Below, piece after piece: positions 11,486 through 24,565 of a stretch of 64,000 nt of DNA (position 1 is the first letter of the stretch; every line of letters starts with the position of its first letter). A program made the position numbers and the translations under genes. The notes beneath the pieces are model-generated. The model saw only the letters and a list, made by a program, of their open reading frames with translations, ran no database searches and was not told the DNA's origin. This DNA is from Adiantum capillus-veneris (lineage: Eukaryota; Streptophyta; Polypodiopsida; Polypodiales; Pteridaceae). The stretch covers positions 36,422,469-36,486,468 of the forward strand of contig CM043942.1 of the NCBI GenBank assembly GCA_014529385.2. The letters run 5' to 3'.

Positions 11486-12787
11486 TGATCCGAGCCTATC
11501 ACAAATTTTTGTTTACTATATTTTGTTGGTTTTCCTTGCTTCTAAAGGTTTACAATAAAAGAAAGAGTGAGAACAACCTCTTGGAAAAATTCAAAAAATG
11601 ATTTGATGGGAATTTTTTCTTGACTAGTTCACCGGAGGTGAAAGGTAGAGGGAGAACCTAGTGGTAAAGGAAAGGGAAAATATGTAAATGTGAAAAGAAA
11701 AGATATGATGTGATTGTGGAGCCATGCACCCATGATTCAAGGGTCATGAGTGGCTCATATCATCATGGCTTTGGAGCCATATGATGATTCAAACAGATGG
11801 GACCCAAGTGGAAGACTTGGTAAAGGAAGGAAACAGACACATGATTTTGCTGGATTTTAAAAAAATACTTTCACTCCGATCCAAGAAAAGTTGTCTTCAT
11901 CAAAGTTGTAGCTGATGAGCTGGAGATTCTGACCATATTTTTTTTATAATTTTTGCATCTATAGTCTAGGAGATATGGCCAAAATGGCGGACGCCAGTTT
12001 TTTCAACTGTGGTGGAGACCACCCCCTCTACCTTTACACACACACCCTTCCTTTTCCACATTGAGACCTTCTCTAAAAATCAGCCATTAGTCTTCTCACC
12101 CTCCCCTCCTTCCTCCTCTCTCTCAAGCTCAAAAAACCATCACAAATTCCTCTTCTAATCACCTCTCAAATCATGCTTAATCTTGTTGTAATTCATAAGT
12201 TCTCATTCAACCCCTTTCTATTATTACTAGATATGTGTTGATTTTATGTAGATTCTTTACATTTTAAAATAAGGAAGCTCTTGGACTCAAGCTATGGAGG
12301 AAGGAGTGAAGACAACACAAGTGATGATGGAGACAATTAGTTGCAAATTGGTCAACAAATCACTTGGAAGGAGCTTCTTCATTGGTTGAATGTCCCTAAT
12401 CAAGTTTCATTTGTACAAATTACACTTGGATCTTAACCTCACTCCTAATCACTCTCTTTCCTATATAAAGAGCCCCCCCCCCTTTGTAATTTCAAGTCTC
12501 CCTCAGCCCCATTGAGTCTTTGTATCACTCGCCATGAGCCCATAAAGCTCATTCATTCACTCTATTCTTGCACATTCTAGAGTGCAAATTTTTTTATGCT
12601 AGTAACCTCCCCTCCTCTTACTTATGTTAATTAAGAGAAATCTTTTATGTGTGTGTGAGAGTGCTTGATGTGATTTTGGCTAATCCTTGAGTTGTTGTTT
12701 AGTAATCTACATGCTATTTGTGTTGGGAGTGCTTGAAGTTATCCATTCCTTGTACACACACTAAGGTTAATGCTTCATTCATAGTGA

Positions 12788-12845
<58 letters not shown>

Positions 12846-12963
12846 TGCAGCAGTCCTAGTCCACGCTTCCAAGACTAGGTGGTGCCCTCATCTCATTTCC
12901 CTTGTGGCGCAATGGAGTTTGTTTTGGTGTAGAGGCCGCCATTCCAAATTTCCTTCGTCAACA
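11486..12963 (+). mobile_element. Insertion of unknown type within the 5' LTR of copy B
   Basis: About 1.48 kb separates the main part of the LTR from its last bases. It starts TGATCCGAG and can be read as ending GTCAACA. It has promoter-like CTATATAAAG (about 12461-12470) and a (CT)n tract (12790-12842), so a solo LTR of another family is plausible. Flanking 5-mers (GACAC and AGTGT) do not match, so the exact ends and mechanism remain open. An alternative is that copy B's 5' end is a recombinant LTR. Confidence 0.4.
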
Positions 12964-12986
12964 AGTGTGACAGACGCGCACATTTT

Positions 12987-13004
12987 TGGCGCCGCTATCG
13001 GGGA
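12987..13004 (+). other. Primer-binding site, tRNA-Asp type (copy B)
   Basis: TGGCGCCGCTATCGGGGA begins four bases after the LTR end ACA. It resembles the complement of the 3' end of plant tRNA-Asp (TGGCGCCGTTGCCGGGGA), with two mismatches. Confidence 0.75.
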
Positions 13005-13749
13005 ATGCCATGCACTAATCTTGAATGGCACTCTGTGCTTCTTTGTGGTGCAATTTCAATTGTAGGAAAGGTAGAGAAGGAAGGTGTGTGTGTTGAGAAA
13101 AAGGAGTTTGTTTTGCTGATGTGTTAATAAGGAATTGAAAGGTATTGTGTTTTGTTTGTTAATAAGGTTTTGAAAGGTACCGTGTTTTCTTTGTGATAAG
13201 GTGTTAGTATTAAGGTAGTAGATCCATAATGTTAGTTCTGTGTAAAGTACAGTAAGTAGGTATGTTAGCTAGTGAGTTACTGTAGTAGTGTGTTAGTGTG
13301 TAACAGTAGCTGTATTAGTGATAAGTAGATAGGTTAGGTGTGTGTGTGCTCGCGCATACATCGCGGCCGCTACGATCTTACCCCAAAAAAAAAAAAAAAA
13401 ATTAAAGGTAGGACCGGGATCGGGAATATCCCCCAGACCCAAGCCCAAGCTCAGGCTCAGGCCTCAGTCGCCCTTTAAAATTACGTATTTTAGCCTCACG
13501 TAACTAAAATCGACCTTTTTGAGGACCAAAGGAGTTTCAGGTGACCGAACGTTGTATTGTAAAGCACACCGCGACCCTCTGAGTGATATCTCGTTTCGAA
13601 CTATCACACAATCAAAAAACTGATCATTACAAAACATTTAAACACATCAAAAAAGGAGTAAAAACGGACGCTTAAAAAAGTAAGCAGTTAACCTTCGAGG
13701 TTATTCGCCGACGCTTGTAGGGTGCCAAAGGCACATGCATCTGCGCTCT

Positions 13750-16700
13750 AGTCATGTTCTAAAGATGGAGCAACTAACTCTTCTTCTGACTACGACGTCA
13801 TGGAGGGTTTCCCCATGCCTAATCCTGATAGATCAAGCCAAGACATGCATGCCATGGGTCCACGGTCCGGGTTGAGCGTGCATAGCCGCTTGAAGGAAAC
13901 CTTTAGTAGAGCCACTCGCTCCGAACATGGAGCTAATGATGTAAATGAGGGGGGTGGGGAAGTAAAGTCGCCATTCATGACCAACATAGACCTTATGCCC
14001 TTAGAGAGTGTGCACGTGATACTTCATTCACTGCACCCCCTGACTCTTCAGAGCTATTCCCCTCCAAGGTCATATTACCCGATGGTAGAAGCCTTACCGA
14101 AGTGCGAGAGGTTGAGCAATATATCATTGTGGCTAAGGAAAAGAAAATCGAGAGCTTACGCAAGGCGGAGCGACGAAGAGAGTTAAAAGTGAAAGCCCCT
14201 ATGTCAATATCTTTGTTAGGAGAGCAATCGAGTGCTCCTGACTTAGCAACCGCTAAGGGCCAACCCCTAGAAAGCAACATTGCAACTAGCTCAAAGGACA
14301 CCACTAGCACCTCAATCCTAGATGGAGCGTTCTTAAATGAGAACTGGGAGTACGAACTACAAACGGAAAATCTAACCGACCTATACATATGTCACACCTA
14401 TCACGTGGGTTGGTTAGATGTCCTACAATCCACAATGGGTGCTACTAGTGTGGAGGATCAACAACAAAGAGTTTGTGAGGTCATCCATAGGGTCATTGAG
14501 TTAGAGAGACAAAACAAGGGGGTCAACATGCCTTCAACGGGTCTCATGAGATTCCTGGATACAGGAAAGGCTAAACAACCGACCTTATTGCAAATGGAGA
14601 CTCCCTCGGTAAGTCCGATGGATCCTCCATATGTTGTTTCACCAGGGGTCTGAGTGCAATCTGAGTCCACAAGTGATAGTTTTACCTTTCCAAGTCTAGC
14701 TCATCTTTCCCTTGATGACACCACGGCTACCATGCCTACCCCAATGATGGGCATGCCGAGAAACACGTCATGGACCTCATTTGTTAGTAAAGCACCGCTA
14801 CATGGTAGCTCAATGCCTGCAACAGTACCTACAAGTGTGTACCAATCGTATACACCCATGGATCCTCGAACTCATGTAGTTCCTACCCCTCCCATTGTTT
14901 GAACTAACTATGCTCCACAACCACAACACCCAAGCTCTTATTTCCATGGGACCATACCGGCTAGCATCAGCATGTCACATCCGACGTTTGCTGTTGTTTC
15001 ACCAGGGGTCTGAGTGCAATCTGAGTCCACAAGTGATAGCTTTACCTTTCCAAGTCTAGCTCATATTTCCCTTGATGACACCACGGCTACCATGCCTACC
15101 CCAATGATGGGCATTGTTGAGAAACACGTCGTGGACCTCATTTGTTAGTAAAGCACCGCTACATGGTTGCTCAATGCCTGCTACCTGCAAGTGTGTACCA
15201 ATCGTATACACCCATGGATCCTTGTACTCATGTAGTTCCTACCCCTCCCATTGTTTCAACTACCTATACTCCACAACCACAACACCCAAGCACTTATTTC
15301 CATGGGATCATACCGGCTAGCATCAACATGTCACATCCGATGTTTGCTATGCCCAAAGCCACCCATATGAACTTTGGGACACCACATGGCACAACATCAT
15401 ACCAAACATGGAACCCAAGGGCTTCCTATGCGCCAAGCCCAATGCCAATACCTACTCCACATGTAGTCTCTGGAGAGCCTTCACCCACGGTGCTTGCTCA
15501 CTTAGGTGACTTGGCAACATTTTCTCAAGCTATCGGTCGATCTATCGCTAAGAATATGCGTAACACGCCTGATAGAGGGCCTAGAAGTAATGCAGTACAA
15601 ATAGCCAAGCTCACACAAAAATTTAGTGGAGACGGGGATGTGAGAAATCATATCGAAGTGTTTGAACAAATATAGCGATTCTCTAGGAGAACACAATGAC
15701 CTACATAAGAGTAATGCTTTAAGACTAACCTTAAGTGGAAAGGCAGGGGATTGGTAGAGAACCCTAAGGGTGGAAGAAAAAATGATTTACCCTACTCTTA
15801 GGAAATTATCCTTAAAAGAATACATATGAGAGGGAGTGCTTTGGGGTGTAGCCTCTCAGCTCCAGAAAGCCCAACGAGAGGAAGGAGAGTTGGTGAGAGA
15901 CTTTATTGGTCGCTTGACACATTTGAATTCTCGCTATAATCCAAATGAGCGCTTCAATAATAATCAATTGCTTAATAGATTCATTAGGGGATTACGACAT
16001 GAGGATATCTACAATGGCCTAGTCATTAGAGGTATCACCACTTGGGAAGCAATCACCACCAATACGATCCAATTGGAAGAGAATTTAATGATTCAAGGAG
16101 AAAGAGTGTCTGTTGAGCCTAAATCTATTAGCTCGCAAGCATCGGGGCATCAGCCAATGACCCTAAAGCCTATTGCTAAGGAGCCAAAGATATCTGAGAT
16201 GACTTTAGCAGATCTCACCAAGGCCTATTCAAGAGATTCTTAGAGACAATCGTGCTCCACAAAACAATCATATGTATCCAAGAAGGGAGCAACAATGGTG
16301 GTCAGTATGCTATGGACCACATAGTACCAGTGAATGCCCTACTTTTAGGGTAAAATTCAATGGGAACTGCAATGCCTGTGGAGGTATGGTCATCAAGCTA
16401 AGGATTGCATAGTATTTAAGCACGCGATGGCCAATAGACCGACCTTAGCATGGATAGACACACCTCGAGTGCCTGCATTGATGCCGGCCCCACCTCTTGA
16501 ACAAACAGCACAACACATGGTCCTTAGGGCCCAAAATGTTGTTCAAACAACACCGTTACCACCTCCAGTGCTAGGACCGCAACCACCACATCCGAGAATC
16601 ACTTTTGTGAATCAAGTGGGTTGTGAGTCATCTATTGCTTGTTTGGAAGGCTGTGAGGAAGATATAAATCCTAATATTGCCTATGGGATGGATGTGCTTG

Positions 16701-18640
16701 AAGAAAGTCCACAATACTACATGGAGGACTATTGGGGACAAGTCAAACCTGTCTATCAAGTAGCTGCTCTTGCCGCAAGCAGCCAAAATATTACTTACAC
16801 TGCTAAGAGGCCACATCTTCAATGCTATGAGTAAGGAGGTCCACATCGTTTAGCCGAGTGTCCTATTAGGCTACAAAAGAATGCCACACTAATTATAACC
16901 AATCAAGTGAGCATGTCTACAATGCCGATACTCATGTGTAATCGATGTGGCATAGATCATTTGATTTCCCAATGTCCAAATAATCCAAATGCACCGAAGA
17001 TCACGCCATTAAACTTGATTGAAGTTACCGAGGAGCCATCACCAAGTACACCCGTGGTACCAATAAACGTACTCACACGATCAATGCTCCAAAAACAAAA
17101 TTATATTCTTGAGGAAAGAGACACGGCATCAATTGCCCAATCTCAGAAAAAGAAGAAAACACAAAGAAAGAGATCGCAAAAAGCAGCAAAGTCAGACCCC
17201 AGTTCAAAGACCAACATAGGGACTGGTGACGACCTTGTATATATGAACGACGCTGAAGAAGATTCTGATTCATGTGAAACCATGGAGACCAAAACGACCA
17301 CTAAGATAGAAACCAACAAGGAAGATCTTCATGAGCCACAATGGCAGGGATCCAAGAAGAAGATAGGAACTTATCCAAACCCTACAAAGGAGATCGAGCG
17401 AGTCAAGCAATTAAGGAGTTTGGTAGAAGATACCCAAAGGGATCTAGAACCAGTACCTAGGCAGATCCAGATTACAGACACCGTGTTCCCTACGCAACAA
17501 CAACCTCACCAAGTCCATAGACCCTTAGGCATACCTAGTGTTATCCAAGAAGAAAGTGACTTAAAGTCATGGGAAAGTGGGCGTACTCACTTCTTGATGG
17601 AAAGAATGTTTGCAGAGGGACTACCTGATCCTATCGAAGAAATGGAGATCCCATCTTCCCCACGTCAAGGGGCTAAATCCCAAAAGGTGTCGTAAAACAT
17701 TGCCAAATTGATGGATTTCATGTCTTTAGAAGTTAGAACCACCATCATGTCCAAACTATATAAAGACCCTGAGCTAGTCTCAGCTCTTCGAGCCTTCCTC
17801 AAAGGAGAACTAAATTTTGGGCTACCACTACAGATGGATGGAGCTGGGGAGATGCCAATAGAGGAGGAACACTTAGATCCACAACCCAACCTAGATGAGA
17901 AGCTTGTTATAGAAATACCTATTAACAAGTAGGGACAATACTTTGAGGGTGATGAATCCAATGCGACCATACCAATCACTACCAAGGGATTAACTCTGAA
18001 GGGAATCCTTGATGGTGGCGCTGGGATTAGCATTGTGACTAAAAATTGTTGGGAAACTATGGAAAGACCTCACCTTGCGACCACAACCATAGTAGTGAAG
18101 ATGGCCAATGCGTCTATTGTTAAACCTATTGGGATGTTAGAAGATCTCAAGATCAAGGTCTTTGGACATAAAATAAGAATTACCTTCATTGTTATGGATT
18201 TCTCCAAGCACACTATGGCATCGGAGATGATCTTAGGACGTCCTTTCATGAGGGAAGCAAAAATGGTGCATGACTGGTCTAAAAACCATGTCTACTTGCA
18301 GTTCCAAGATTCTGTCATTCGAGTGGATCTTGTAACTGGTCGAGCACATCCCCTAGGAAACAGTTTTATAATTGATCATAGATCTGACACCACATTTCAC
18401 TCGGCCCCATTGCAGTATTGTTACACGTGTAAAGTAGACACTGATATTGGGGAGATTCTCCTTATATGGATGTACTACCTGGGATGACTGAGTCTGAAAA
18501 TGTGGATTGGGTCCACCTAGCAGCAACCATAGACACTTGGGGAAACAGGGGGACAACCTGGGTAACACCTGAGGGGGATGAAATGCCATCACTCGTACCC
18601 TTAAATATGCTACAAGCAATGCATATAGCTTATGACAAGA
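13750..18640 (+). pseudogene. Gag-protease pseudogene (copy B)
   Basis: Frame pieces follow the order of copy C's Gag. They are an N-terminal part (13801-14655), a Pro-rich middle, the capsid-like core (about 15590-16100), zinc-knuckle remnants (16300-17000), a Lys-rich stretch with an acidic linker (17100-17690) and the retropepsin-like domain (17950-18480). The last has LDGGAGISIV near 18010-18040 and ILGRPF near 18230. At least eight stops or shifts break it, for example TAA at 17693-17695 and TAG at 17930-17932. The first zinc knuckle has a frameshift, a Cys is replaced by Trp in another, and a third carries a stop. A 360-bp tandem duplication (14633-15352) lies in the Pro-rich part. Confidence 0.85.
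14633..15352 (+). repeat. 360-bp tandem duplication inside gag
   Basis: GTTGTTTCACCAGGGGTCTG occurs at 14633 and 14993, exactly 360 bp apart, and the following sequence matches through the Pro-rich Gag segment. Both units carry the same TGA (inside GGTCTGAGT), so that stop arose before the duplication. Copy C has a single unit. Confidence 0.9.
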
Positions 18641-18659
18641 CTCATCCTAATATAACGAA

Positions 18660-19307
18660 GAAAACATACAAGTGGGTCCCTAAATATTCTTTAACGACCA
18701 TGGTTGATGCTAAATTTTTGGCGCCTTGTAAGAAACGTCCCAGTCGCTCCAAGAAATGTAAGGAAATGTGGTGGTAGATTCCTAAACGACTATTGGAAGC
18801 CCAAGGCTACTATCAAGGAAATGATCAAATCTGGGTGCCAAAATGTAGATTGTGTTCTTACCTGTCACCTGACCCATGTGCGCCCAATCCTGTAGCTCCA
18901 AAACGAATTGACGATCATGGAAAGAAAAAAATCACAGAATGCTACACACCCGCTCCGGAGCTAGTTTGGGTACAAAAGAAAGAACAATTTTTTCCACCTA
19001 GCTCAGGAAGGGGGGAGTCCCATGAAGCTTCTAGGTCCTCATGTAATGCATCCATAGAGGTAAAAGCTTCTCCATAGCCTCCACCTACAATAGTGGACCT
19101 CCATAAAGCTACAAAGGAATCCACACCTCCCAGTGTTCAAGAATCACCTGATGAACCACTTCAAGTTCGATCCTGGGAGAGTACCTTACCACCCTTGCAA
19201 CTCGATGAGGCACCTAAGGTAATAGAAAACTATTGGCAAAAATCCTCACCTATTACCAACTGGAACAATTGGTTTCAAAGGGTGACGAGCACATTTCAAA
19301 CAGTATG
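18660..19307 (+). pseudogene. C-terminal Pol tail remnant (copy B)
   Basis: Matches the last 220 or so codons of copy C's pol after the deletion join. It keeps the W-V/I-P-K motifs (YKWVPK, IPKRLL, IWVPK), but the middle one has lost its Trp to a TAG (about 18776). The end matches the terminus NWFQRVTSTFQTV. It has no known domain. Confidence 0.75.
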
Positions 19308-20815
19308 ACCTACCCAAGGAAGGGGGGAAGTCTTCATTCACGTCAGCCTATTGAATTATTTCCCTCTTACCCTTCTTTACCTGACCTCTCAATCTCCAAA
19401 TCCTTAGGGAATGTATATATAAAGCCTTATACTCACAAAAAATAAAGAGCAATTAGCAAACGAGTGTGCATAATAAAAGTCAAAACATTGACCCAGACCT
19501 ACACATTCACATCCAGTACATTGAAACAGAAACCTATGTCATCAAACACCTCTGATCCTCATCACTCGCGTGATGGACGGTAGGTAGGATTAGTACAATA
19601 GGAGTGTTTCTGTTTTAGAGTTTACTGATTAGCAAAGTTCTTTTTTCCCACTGATGTGCTTCCTAGAGGTATTCTTGTGTTTCATAGTGTGTACAGGAAC
19701 ATGTTGTTGTGGTTAGGATTTGTACCTTCATAGAATCTTTGCCTCGTTCACTCTTCAAACCAAGCACGATCATCAACACAAACAGGTGTATTCTGTCCAT
19801 TAGCATTGCCCCTTATCTTTTTTGCATCCATGTTTGTATGCTTTACTTGTGATTGGTAGCATAATATTTAGCGCATTTGCTTAATATCAAACATTAAATT
19901 CAATGTAATATTTTGTCATAACCACTTGTCTAGGTTTAAAAATCAAGCAGTCCGACTAAGCTAGCTTGACCAAGCTAGGCGTTAGAGATCTTCTCTTAAT
20001 ACCATGGGGAATGCCTTCCTAATAATCAATGGTTACTTAGGTTCTTAATCCGATTTAGGTAGCATTGTGTGAAATGTACTAGGGCTTTCTAGTAGGCTTA
20101 GTCCCTATTGACCTTTAGCTTAAGTATTATAAAGGGAGTTTACTAATGTGATGAGCCTGGGAAGGGTAACAGTGTTATATGACCCCTCAAAGTTACAAAA
20201 TTAAGATGCTGAAAACGTACAAAAAAATAATAATCAAAGTGCCACAATGTAAAATCTTCAGCTGGAAGAGAAATCTTAGGTTGATTTGGTACTTCACTCA
20301 CATGGATCGCCTATGGTACTAGAGCCCTAGAGGTTCCCAGTGTGGGCACTTTTCCTTGAAAGCAAAAAACCAAAGGCAAACAAAATAAGCACACACATCA
20401 AAATTGAATCACTGTGAAAAGACTTTGGGGGGGTCAAAGAAAAGTAAATAAGTCAGGCGATGATTTCATGAGAATTCCTTTTATTGTAGCTTAACTACGA
20501 GGTCTTCTAAGTATAGCCTCTAGTCAGCCCTCAGACATGAAATACTTGGCACTTGCAATTAAACAACTTAATTGACCAGAGAAAATTGAGAAGCTTGCCC
20601 ATGGTATCAATAGTCGATCTTTAGTGCCTTTGTCTGCCTACAACTGCATATGCTTTTTAATTGTATATGAGAATGCAATTACTGTGCCAATGTTGTTTGA
20701 TTTTGTAGTGACTGAAGAAGGCTAAGGACATTCATCTCAAATGCTCTTCCACCTCGATGAACGAGCTTCAACTCAATAGCTTTCGAGGACGGAATCTACA
20801 TCGGGAAGGGGGGCA
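19308..20815 (+). other. 3' untranslated region and polypurine tract of copy B
   Basis: The non-coding stretch between the pol end and the 3' LTR matches 34160-36202 of copy C in most parts but lacks the extra ORF found there. At 19440-19620 a different sequence takes its place. It ends with a purine run (GGGAAGGGGGGCA, about 20803-20815) directly before the LTR, the priming site for plus-strand DNA. Confidence 0.75.
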
Positions 20816-21384
20816 TGTTAACCCTCACACACATTCTTATCATCTAAGATGGACACCATATTATTTATTTGGTAGAGTAAGGTACCGGGCTTGTCGGTCC
20901 AATAGGAAAAAGGTAAGAGTGATCGCCGATGAGAGGTGCACTCTAATTGGAACATTCAAGGGATTAGTTGGCTAAGCATGGGCGCCCAAGTGTGAATGGG
21001 GTGAGCTCATATAAAAGTCAACTAAACCTAAAATTCACTCATTCTCTCATTTGTGCAATTGAAGAGTGCTCTTGCTCCATCCCCATCTTCTTCTTCTTCA
21101 TCTCCTTGTGTGTGTGTATCCGTGAGAGAGAGAGAGATAGAGAGTGATCGAGCATTGCGACCACGGCACGACAACGGCGAGGCGATTGAGCACGGCGTAG
21201 CGGCGTCTCCCTCTTCTTCGCGGCGAGGAATCCTCCACGACAGCAAGCATAGAGCGGTGAGTGACACACCATCGTCATCTTTGAGCTTATTAGTTTATGC
21301 TACTTGCGTGCTTGGAGCCATTTGTGGCTCGCACACATTGTATTGGCAAGTTCCTTGCATTGACACATGCAACAGAGGCGCACA
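20816..21384 (+). repeat. 3' LTR of copy B
   Basis: 569 bp starting TGTTAACCCTC and ending GGCGCACA, preceded by a polypurine tract. The TATAAAA box is near 21011-21017. The microsatellite part is short here ((TG)5 then a (GA)n with a GATA interruption). Confidence 0.85.
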
Positions 21385-21489
21385 CCTCGCTAGGCGTAGG
21401 AACTCTTAACACACATGTAGATAAGAACAATAATTTCCATATCACTTGCATAATGGTGAGACCTGCCTATCAAAGGCGTAGGAACTCTA

Positions 21490-21790
21490 ACATGTGTTTT
21501 CAATCCATTTGGCATACATGTTGACCAAGGCATTGCCCAACCACCGCGTTTTCTTTCAACAACCCCTGCGTCTCTTTGCATCCCGTATATGGCATCACCT
21601 TTTGTGGAGGGGCGAGCAAAGAGGCATGAGTAATGTGCAAGGTGATACGGAGGGACTGCTCCGATAGTAGCTGCTGGAGTTGCAAAGATGCTACTGTTGT
21701 CTCTCTCACTCACTCTCTCTCTCACACACACATAACTTGTGTGCAAGCAGTGCCTCACAATAGCTTTCCAAGTACATTTTAGTGCCACTT
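21490..21790 (-). pseudogene. PPR protein gene fragment
   Basis: The minus strand at about 21500-21570 reads KENAVVG then, after a one-base shift, GNALVNMYAKW. This is the signature of plant PPR proteins (organellar RNA-binding helical repeats). A TAG and the frameshift show it is a remnant. Upstream on the minus strand a GKAIVRHCL-like piece (about 21755) could be part of the preceding repeat. No other exon or full repeat array is present. Confidence 0.6.
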
Positions 21791-21909
21791 AATTGTTTTT
21801 GGTACTCATTGTATCAAATTCACCGTTTTGTGAGTTTTTGGTTTGAAGGCATTAATATATCAATTCATTTTTCTCTCCTCTTTGTCACTCTCACTGCATT
21901 TACATTGCT

Positions 21910-21911
<2 letters not shown>

Positions 21912-21975
<64 letters not shown>

Positions 21976-22055
21976 CAATAAATGTGGATTTTCTTAGGAT
22001 AAGACCTCCCTTGGAAGGGTGTAGCAAGCCTTCTACCTTTAGGGTTGGTTGGTAG

Positions 22056-22137
<82 letters not shown>
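21912..22137. repeat. Two long (CT)n arrays
   Basis: (CT)n at about 21912-21974 and about 22059-22137, with roughly 85 bp of unique sequence between. They generate long Ser-Leu or Arg-Glu ORFs that are not genes. Confidence 0.95.
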
Positions 22138-22140
<3 letters not shown>

Positions 22141-22184
22141 ACGGGGCAAGAATGCATGCAGTACTTTCTTTCTCACTTTCTCTT

Positions 22185-22212
22185 CCCCCCCCCCCCCCCC
22201 CCCCCCCCCCCC
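22185..22212. repeat. Poly-C run (28 bases)
   Basis: A homopolymer of 28 C followed by a short CT tract. It is the longest C run in the window. Confidence 0.95.
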
Positions 22213-22360
22213 TCTCTCTCTCTCTTCTCTCTTTCTCTCAACTAACTTAGGCATGCCAACACTATCTGCATAAGCCCTATATTTAGTTGAGAGAGACGGA
22301 GAGAGAGAGAGAGAGGGAGCTACATTTCTTAGCTTTGGCCTATCCTGCTTTTCTTGGTCA

Positions 22361-22448
22361 CTTGCTTTTGAATTTGTGGGCGACTCTGCAGCCACTCTAC
22401 ACCAATTGGGGCCAATAGATGGTCAAAGGTCACAAATTCAAAAGCAAG
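22361..22448. repeat. 18-bp perfect inverted repeat
   Basis: CTTGCTTTTGAATTTGTG (22361-22378) and its exact complement (22431-22448) are separated by 52 bp. No transposase ORF or clear target duplication accompanies them. Confidence 0.85.
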
Positions 22449-22511
22449 TATCAATGCTACATTGTTTTTTCCACACTTGGGGTGTTTGTATGTCCCAAGT
22501 TCCACTGGTAT

Positions 22512-22533
22512 GGCAGCCCTCTCTCTTTCTTGC

Positions 22534-22612
<79 letters not shown>

Positions 22613-22730
22613 TGCTATCTACTTGTGTTGCTGAGGCTACACAGAACACAGTCAAATCAAGCTCTTCGCTACACGTGGCAAGGGGAGGGATCGGAATTCC
22701 TCCCCGCCTTATACATAGTATAGATAGCGT
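22512..22730 (+). repeat. 3'-hairpin short repeat family, copy 2
   Basis: A (CT)n tract (about 22537-22608) is followed by ACACGTGGC, a GC-rich hairpin (GGGGAGGGATCGGAATTCCTCCCC) and a tail ending TAGTATAGATAG. The layout matches the copies at 1288, 38855, 53790 and 54580. Confidence 0.55.
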
Positions 22731-22874
22731 GTTCTTCTCAAGAAACCCAGTATCCCAAATATCAGCATGTATCATATTGCATTGGTGCAAATCCTTCTTC
22801 TTAGCATAGTCTTGGATCATATGTCCGCCTTGTCGTCACGTGGTGCCTTGGAGCTCGAGCTACAAATGTCTCAT

Positions 22875-23528
<654 letters not shown>

Positions 23529-23532
23529 TTTT

Positions 23533-23550
23533 TGGCGCCGCTGCCGGGGA
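23533..23550 (+). other. Primer-binding site, tRNA-Asp type (copy C)
   Basis: TGGCGCCGCTGCCGGGGA starts four bases after the LTR and matches the complement of the plant tRNA-Asp 3' end with one mismatch. It would prime minus-strand DNA synthesis. Confidence 0.85.
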
Positions 23551-24565
23551 ATCGCCCTGCACTAAGCCCAAGAGGCACTTTGTGCTTCTCCTATGAGTTG
23601 TTTGTAGTAGGAAAGAAGAGGAAGAGGAAGAGGAATGAGTTGTTTTTCTGCAAGTTGTTAATTTCTGTATTGTCTGCAAGTTCTGTGATTTCTGCATAAT
23701 GTTGTGTTTTCTGTTTGCACACAGTCTTTGCACAATTAGTAGTCGTTAGCTTGTTTGCAGTGAATGAATAAGTAGGAAGGTAGTGAGCTGTCTATGTTTT
23801 CTGTTTGCACACAGTCTTTGCATAGTAAGGTAGTGAGAGAGGAAGTAGGTGGACAGTTAGCTCACTGTCAGGAAGCAGTTAACAGATTAGTTAGTAGATT
23901 AGTTAGTGGTTAGCAGCACTGTTAGTAAGTAGATAAGGTAGTGAGTTGTCTATGAGCTGTGAGCTGTTGACAGAGAGGTTAGGTAGGTGTTGACAGTGTG
24001 TGTGGCCAAGAAAGGGTCACCTAAACCGCGCGCGGTCGTCGCCTCAAAACAAAAAAAAGTAAAAAAAATAAAATTTAAAAAAAAATAAAATTTAAAAAAA
24101 AACCGAAAATATTTAAATTTTGATCGGGATCGGGATCATTTCCCCAAGCCCAAGCCCAAGCCTCAGTCCTCAGTCCTATGATATATACTAGACTCACTCT
24201 TATATATATACCCTACCCCCTCAAGAGGGAATGAGAGCATGTGGGGCAAGTCCTCTACTCTCCTCCCTTTTCTTCCCACTTGCACCCTTAGACTTTCTAA
24301 TTTGGGCCTAGTTCCCTACTAGAAATTGACGGTTTTAGGGATTCCCAGGGCATAAAGTGACCAAAACGGAGGGCTGTAAAGCACGGCACGTCCCTCTGAC
24401 CGAGACGCTCGTTTTGAGCTATCATACGTTCTATTCTATAGCTGGGTCAAAAAAAAAAGGACCAAAAAATCAAAAAAAAAAAGACTTGGGTTGCAAAACA
24501 CCCAAAAATACTAGGTGAGCAGCCCTCACGCGCACTCACTGACACTTCTAGGGGATCCAAGTCAT
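23551..24565 (+). other. Untranslated leader of copy C
   Basis: About 1 kb between the primer site and the first in-frame ATG. It contains direct repeats (GTTTTCTGTTTGCACACAGT at about 23707 and 23797), several short GTTAGTAG-type repeats, A-rich stretches (24050-24110) and no long ORF. A TAG at 24512-24514 closes the gag frame upstream. Confidence 0.7.

Larger units (their letters stand above)
10916..21384 (+). mobile_element. Ty3/gypsy copy B, internally deleted and decayed
   Basis: The outer boundaries are defined by TGTTAACCCTC at 10916 and GGCGCACA at 21384. Flanking 5-mers are CCTCA (10911-10915) and CCTCG (21385-21389), a near-perfect target duplication. Inside are a tRNA-Asp-type primer site at 12987, a broken Gag-protease region and a short C-terminal tail. 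Compared with copy C, about 4.2 kb encoding reverse transcriptase, RNase H, integrase and the second protease-like domain is missing (join at about 18640-18665). The 5' LTR is split by foreign sequence. It could move only with proteins supplied in trans, and many stops suggest it is now inert. Confidence 0.8.

Noticed and set aside
21500-21570. Plus-strand similarity to the PPR fragment at 54260
   Set aside because: The shared words are short and fall opposite a clear minus-strand PPR reading; taken as chance.
21900-22820. Long ORFs rich in Ser-Leu or Arg-Glu on both strands
   Set aside because: They are translations of (CT)n or (GA)n arrays; the same applies at 36420-36770, 38809-39112, 53781-54024 and 54572-54799.
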